From an uncultured Verrucomicrobiales bacterium (lineage in GTDB: Bacteria > Verrucomicrobiota > Verrucomicrobiia > Verrucomicrobiales > Akkermansiaceae): 6,879 bases of DNA. How positions within the stretch are numbered: the first letter of the stretch is position 1; each line of letters begins with the position of its first letter. Under the pieces are notes generated by a model. That model was not told the origin of the DNA, searched no databases, and saw nothing but the letters and a program-made list of their open reading frames with translations. Location of the stretch: contig CALBVA010000112.1 of NCBI GenBank assembly GCA_937969125.1, forward strand, positions 1 through 6,879. Reading direction: 5' to 3'. The translations under genes were made by a program, and so were the position numbers. Shown piece after piece: positions 4,749 to 6,879 of the stretch.

Positions 4749-6879
4749 ATGAATAAACTCACAACGAAACTTCAAGAGGCACTGCAAAGTGCCCAACAAA
4801 TTGCACTGCGCTCGGCCCATCCCGAGCTCCGTAGTAATCATCTTCTCCTGGCCCTGCTTCAGCAAGATGGGGGGATTGTAGCCCCGCTCATCGAAAAGGC
4901 CGGGGGTAATCCGACCTCGCTCAAGGCCGCCGTGGCCTCCGCTTTAGAAGCGGAACCACGGGTGCAGGGTGCGGGATCTCAACCGCAAATGAGCTACGGT
5001 CTCCGCAGTGTGCTTGATCAGGCAGATCAGATCCGCGAAAAAATGGGCGATGATTTTCTCAGTGTCGAACACGCCGTGCTCGGCATGCTGAAGGATGATT
5101 CACCCGGCGGGAAGCTGCTGAAGGAGGCCAATCTCACCGCCGGTAAGGTGGAGTCTGCCCTCAAGGAAATTCGCGGCTCGCAGAAAGTCGTCGATGAAGA
5201 CCCCGAGGGGAAATATCAGACACTCGAAAAATACGGACAGGATCTCACTGCGAAAGCCCGCGAAGGAAAGATCGATCCCGTCATCGGTCGTGACGAAGAG
5301 ATCCGCCGCGTTCTTCAAGTCCTCAGCCGCCGCACCAAAAATAATCCGGTTCTCATTGGCGAACCCGGCGTGGGTAAGACCGCCATCGTGGAGGGGCTGG
5401 CCCGTCGCATTGTGAGCGGAGACGTCCCGGACTCGATGAAGAATAAACGCCTCATTGCGCTCGATCTCGGCGGCATGATCGCCGGCGCAAAGTATCGCGG
5501 CGAATTCGAGGACCGGCTCAAAGCCTTCCTAAAGGAGGTCACCGACTCGGACGGGGAGATCATTCTCTTCATTGACGAACTTCACACTATCGTCGGTGCC
5601 GGAGCCAGTGAGGGCGCGGTCGATGCCTCGAATTTGCTGAAGCCGCAGCTGGCCCGTGGCGAGCTCCGCACTATCGGCGCGACGACTCTGGACGAGTATC
5701 GCAAATACATCGAGAAGGACGCCGCTCTGGAACGTCGCTTCCAACCCGTGAAGACGGATGAGCCGAGCGTGGAGGACACCATTGCCATCCTGCGTGGACT
5801 CAAGGAACGCTACGAAGTGCACCATGGGGTGCGCATCAAGGACGGGGCTATCATTGCCGCCGCCACCCTGAGTGACCGCTACATCTCCGACCGTTTCCTC
5901 CCCGATAAGGCGGTGGACTTGGTCGATGAAGCAGCTTCGCGCTTGAAGATCGAGCTCGACTCCATGCCTACGGAAATCGATCAGTTGGAGCGTCAGATTA
6001 TGCAGCTGGAAATGGAGCGTCAGGCCCTCGAAAAAGAGACCGATGACGCCTCGAAGAAACGCCTTGCCACCGTGCAGGAGGAGATGGCGAATTTGAAAGA
6101 GGAAGCGACCGGCCTCATGGCTCAGTGGCGAAAGGAGAAAGGTTCCATTGATGAAATCCGCGCCCTGCAGGAAGAGATCGATGCCCTCCGCACCGAGGCT
6201 GAGCAGGCCAAGCGGCTCGGAAATCTCGGGCGTGCCTCCGAGATCACCTACGGGAGTTTACCCGATGCCGAGAAAGCCCTCAAGGAACTCGAGAGCAGCG
6301 AGATCAGGGACAATTCCGCCCGCATCCTGCGCGAGGAAGTCACTGAGGAAGACATCGCGAAAGTGGTAGCGACCTGGACCGGAATCCCGGTGAGCCGCCT
6401 TCAAGAAGGCGAACGCCAAAAGCTCGTGCAGATGGAGGAACGCCTAAAGGACCGCGTCATCGGCCAAAAGCCCGCCGTCCTCGCTGTTTCCAATGCCGTC
6501 CGTCGCGCCCGCGCCGGACTCCAGGATGAGAATCGCCCCATCGGCTCTTTCCTCTTCCTCGGACCCACTGGGGTGGGAAAGACCGAGCTCTCGAAAGCTC
6601 TCGCTGAGTTTCTCTTCGATGACGAAGGCGCCATGGTGCGCATCGATATGTCGGAATACATGGAGAAGCATGCCGTCTCCCGCCTCATCGGAGCCCCTCC
6701 GGGATACGTCGGCTATGAGCAGGGTGGACAGCTCAGCGAGCATGTCAGACGAAAGCCGTACTCCGTTGTTCTTTTCGATGAGATCGAGAAAGCCCATCCG
6801 GATGTCTTCAATGTCCTCCTGCAGGTCCTTGACGACGGACGCATCACGGACGGGCAGGGGAGAACGGTCGATTTTCGGA
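4749..6879 (+). CDS. clpB: ATP-dependent disaggregase ClpB, 3' end beyond the window
   Basis: The 710 codons present match the Hsp100 chaperone ClpB, which threads aggregated proteins through its hexamer pore together with DnaK. Order: two Clp-N repeats (about 6-145); first AAA+ domain with Walker A GEPGVGKT (204-211), pore loop KYRGEFE (248-254), Walker B IILFIDE (271-277) and arginine finger in ALERRFQ (326-332); a charged coiled-coil middle domain (about 408-520), which marks ClpB rather than ClpA or ClpX; and a second AAA+ domain with Walker A GPTGVGKT (605-612), pore loop GYVG (652-655) and Walker B VVLFDEIEKAH (673-683). All ATPase motifs visible are intact. Against the usual 850-870 residues, about 150 at the C-terminus are missing only because the window ends. 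The start at 4749 aligns with the family N-terminus, although the upstream AGAAAA is a poor ribosome-binding site. It follows the repeat gene by 73 bases with its own probable promoter. Confidence 0.97.
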   Translation, partial: MNKLTTKLQEALQSAQQIALRSAHPELRSNHLLLALLQQDGGIVAPLIEKAGGNPTSLKAAVASALEAEPRVQGAGSQPQMSYGLRSVLDQADQIREKMGDDFLSVEHAVLGMLKDDSPGGKLLKEANLTAGKVESALKEIRGSQKVVDEDPEGKYQTLEKYGQDLTAKAREGKIDPVIGRDEEIRRVLQVLSRRTKNNPVLIGEPGVGKTAIVEGLARRIVSGDVPDSMKNKRLIALDLGGMIAGAKYRGEFEDRLKAFLKEVTDSDGEIILFIDELHTIVGAGASEGAVDASNLLKPQLARGELRTIGATTLDEYRKYIEKDAALERRFQPVKTDEPSVEDTIAILRGLKERYEVHHGVRIKDGAIIAAATLSDRYISDRFLPDKAVDLVDEAASRLKIELDSMPTEIDQLERQIMQLEMERQALEKETDDASKKRLATVQEEMANLKEEATGLMAQWRKEKGSIDEIRALQEEIDALRTEAEQAKRLGNLGRASEITYGSLPDAEKALKELESSEIRDNSARILREEVTEEDIAKVVATWTGIPVSRLQEGERQKLVQMEERLKDRVIGQKPAVLAVSNAVRRARAGLQDENRPIGSFLFLGPTGVGKTELSKALAEFLFDDEGAMVRIDMSEYMEKHAVSRLIGAPPGYVGYEQGGQLSEHVRRKPYSVVLFDEIEKAHPDVFNVLLQVLDDGRITDGQGRTVDFR

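Noticed and set aside
1..6879. CRISPR array, tRNA, rRNA or insertion sequence ends
   Set aside because: No regularly spaced DNA repeats, tRNA-like cloverleaf or terminal inverted repeats were seen on reading through. The only mobile element is the intron tail.

Overview
The window looks like chromosome from a moderately GC-rich member of the Verrucomicrobiota, or a close PVC relative. I infer this from the style of the proteins, not from a marker gene: a large secreted mosaic of carbohydrate-binding-type domains, and a one-membrane-anchor protein built from P-x-x-A-x-x-W helical repeats. No start codon in the window has a clear Shine-Dalgarno sequence. Everything supported is on the + strand.

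Layout. (1) Positions 1-284 are the 3' end of a group II intron: the last 70 residues of its reverse transcriptase/maturase, then RNA domains V and VI ending at a predicted 3' splice site near 284. The rest of the intron lies off the left edge. (2) Positions 285-555 are a gap with stops in the frames read and no recognisable gene. (3) Positions 556-3816 encode a 1086-residue predicted secreted protein. It has a signal peptide, what looks like only the first half of a TIM-barrel glycosidase-like domain (DUF4832-like), a Pro/Gly linker, Cys-rich beta domains including one CBM-like segment, a Gly-rich linker, a DUF1349-type lectin-like domain and two tandem malectin/CBM35-like domains. (4) A hairpin followed by a T run at 3826-3850 resembles an intrinsic terminator, and its loop holds the start codon of the next gene. 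(5) Positions 3833-4675 encode a 280-residue anchored protein with six repeats of about 32 residues. (6) Positions 4676-4748 hold an inverted repeat around a possible -10 box. (7) From 4749 to the right edge runs the first 710 codons of clpB, the disaggregase chaperone.

The genes do not form an obvious pathway. The secreted mosaic protein probably binds or once processed polysaccharide outside the cell. The repeat protein is probably an envelope-anchored scaffold. ClpB is housekeeping and stress related, and the intron is a retroelement next to these genes. The points most worth following are the half TIM barrel fused to lectin-like modules, the exact 154-residue domain duplication, the 32-residue repeat array, and the terminator-like hairpin that encloses a start codon. 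I did not find a convincing new defence or regulatory system.
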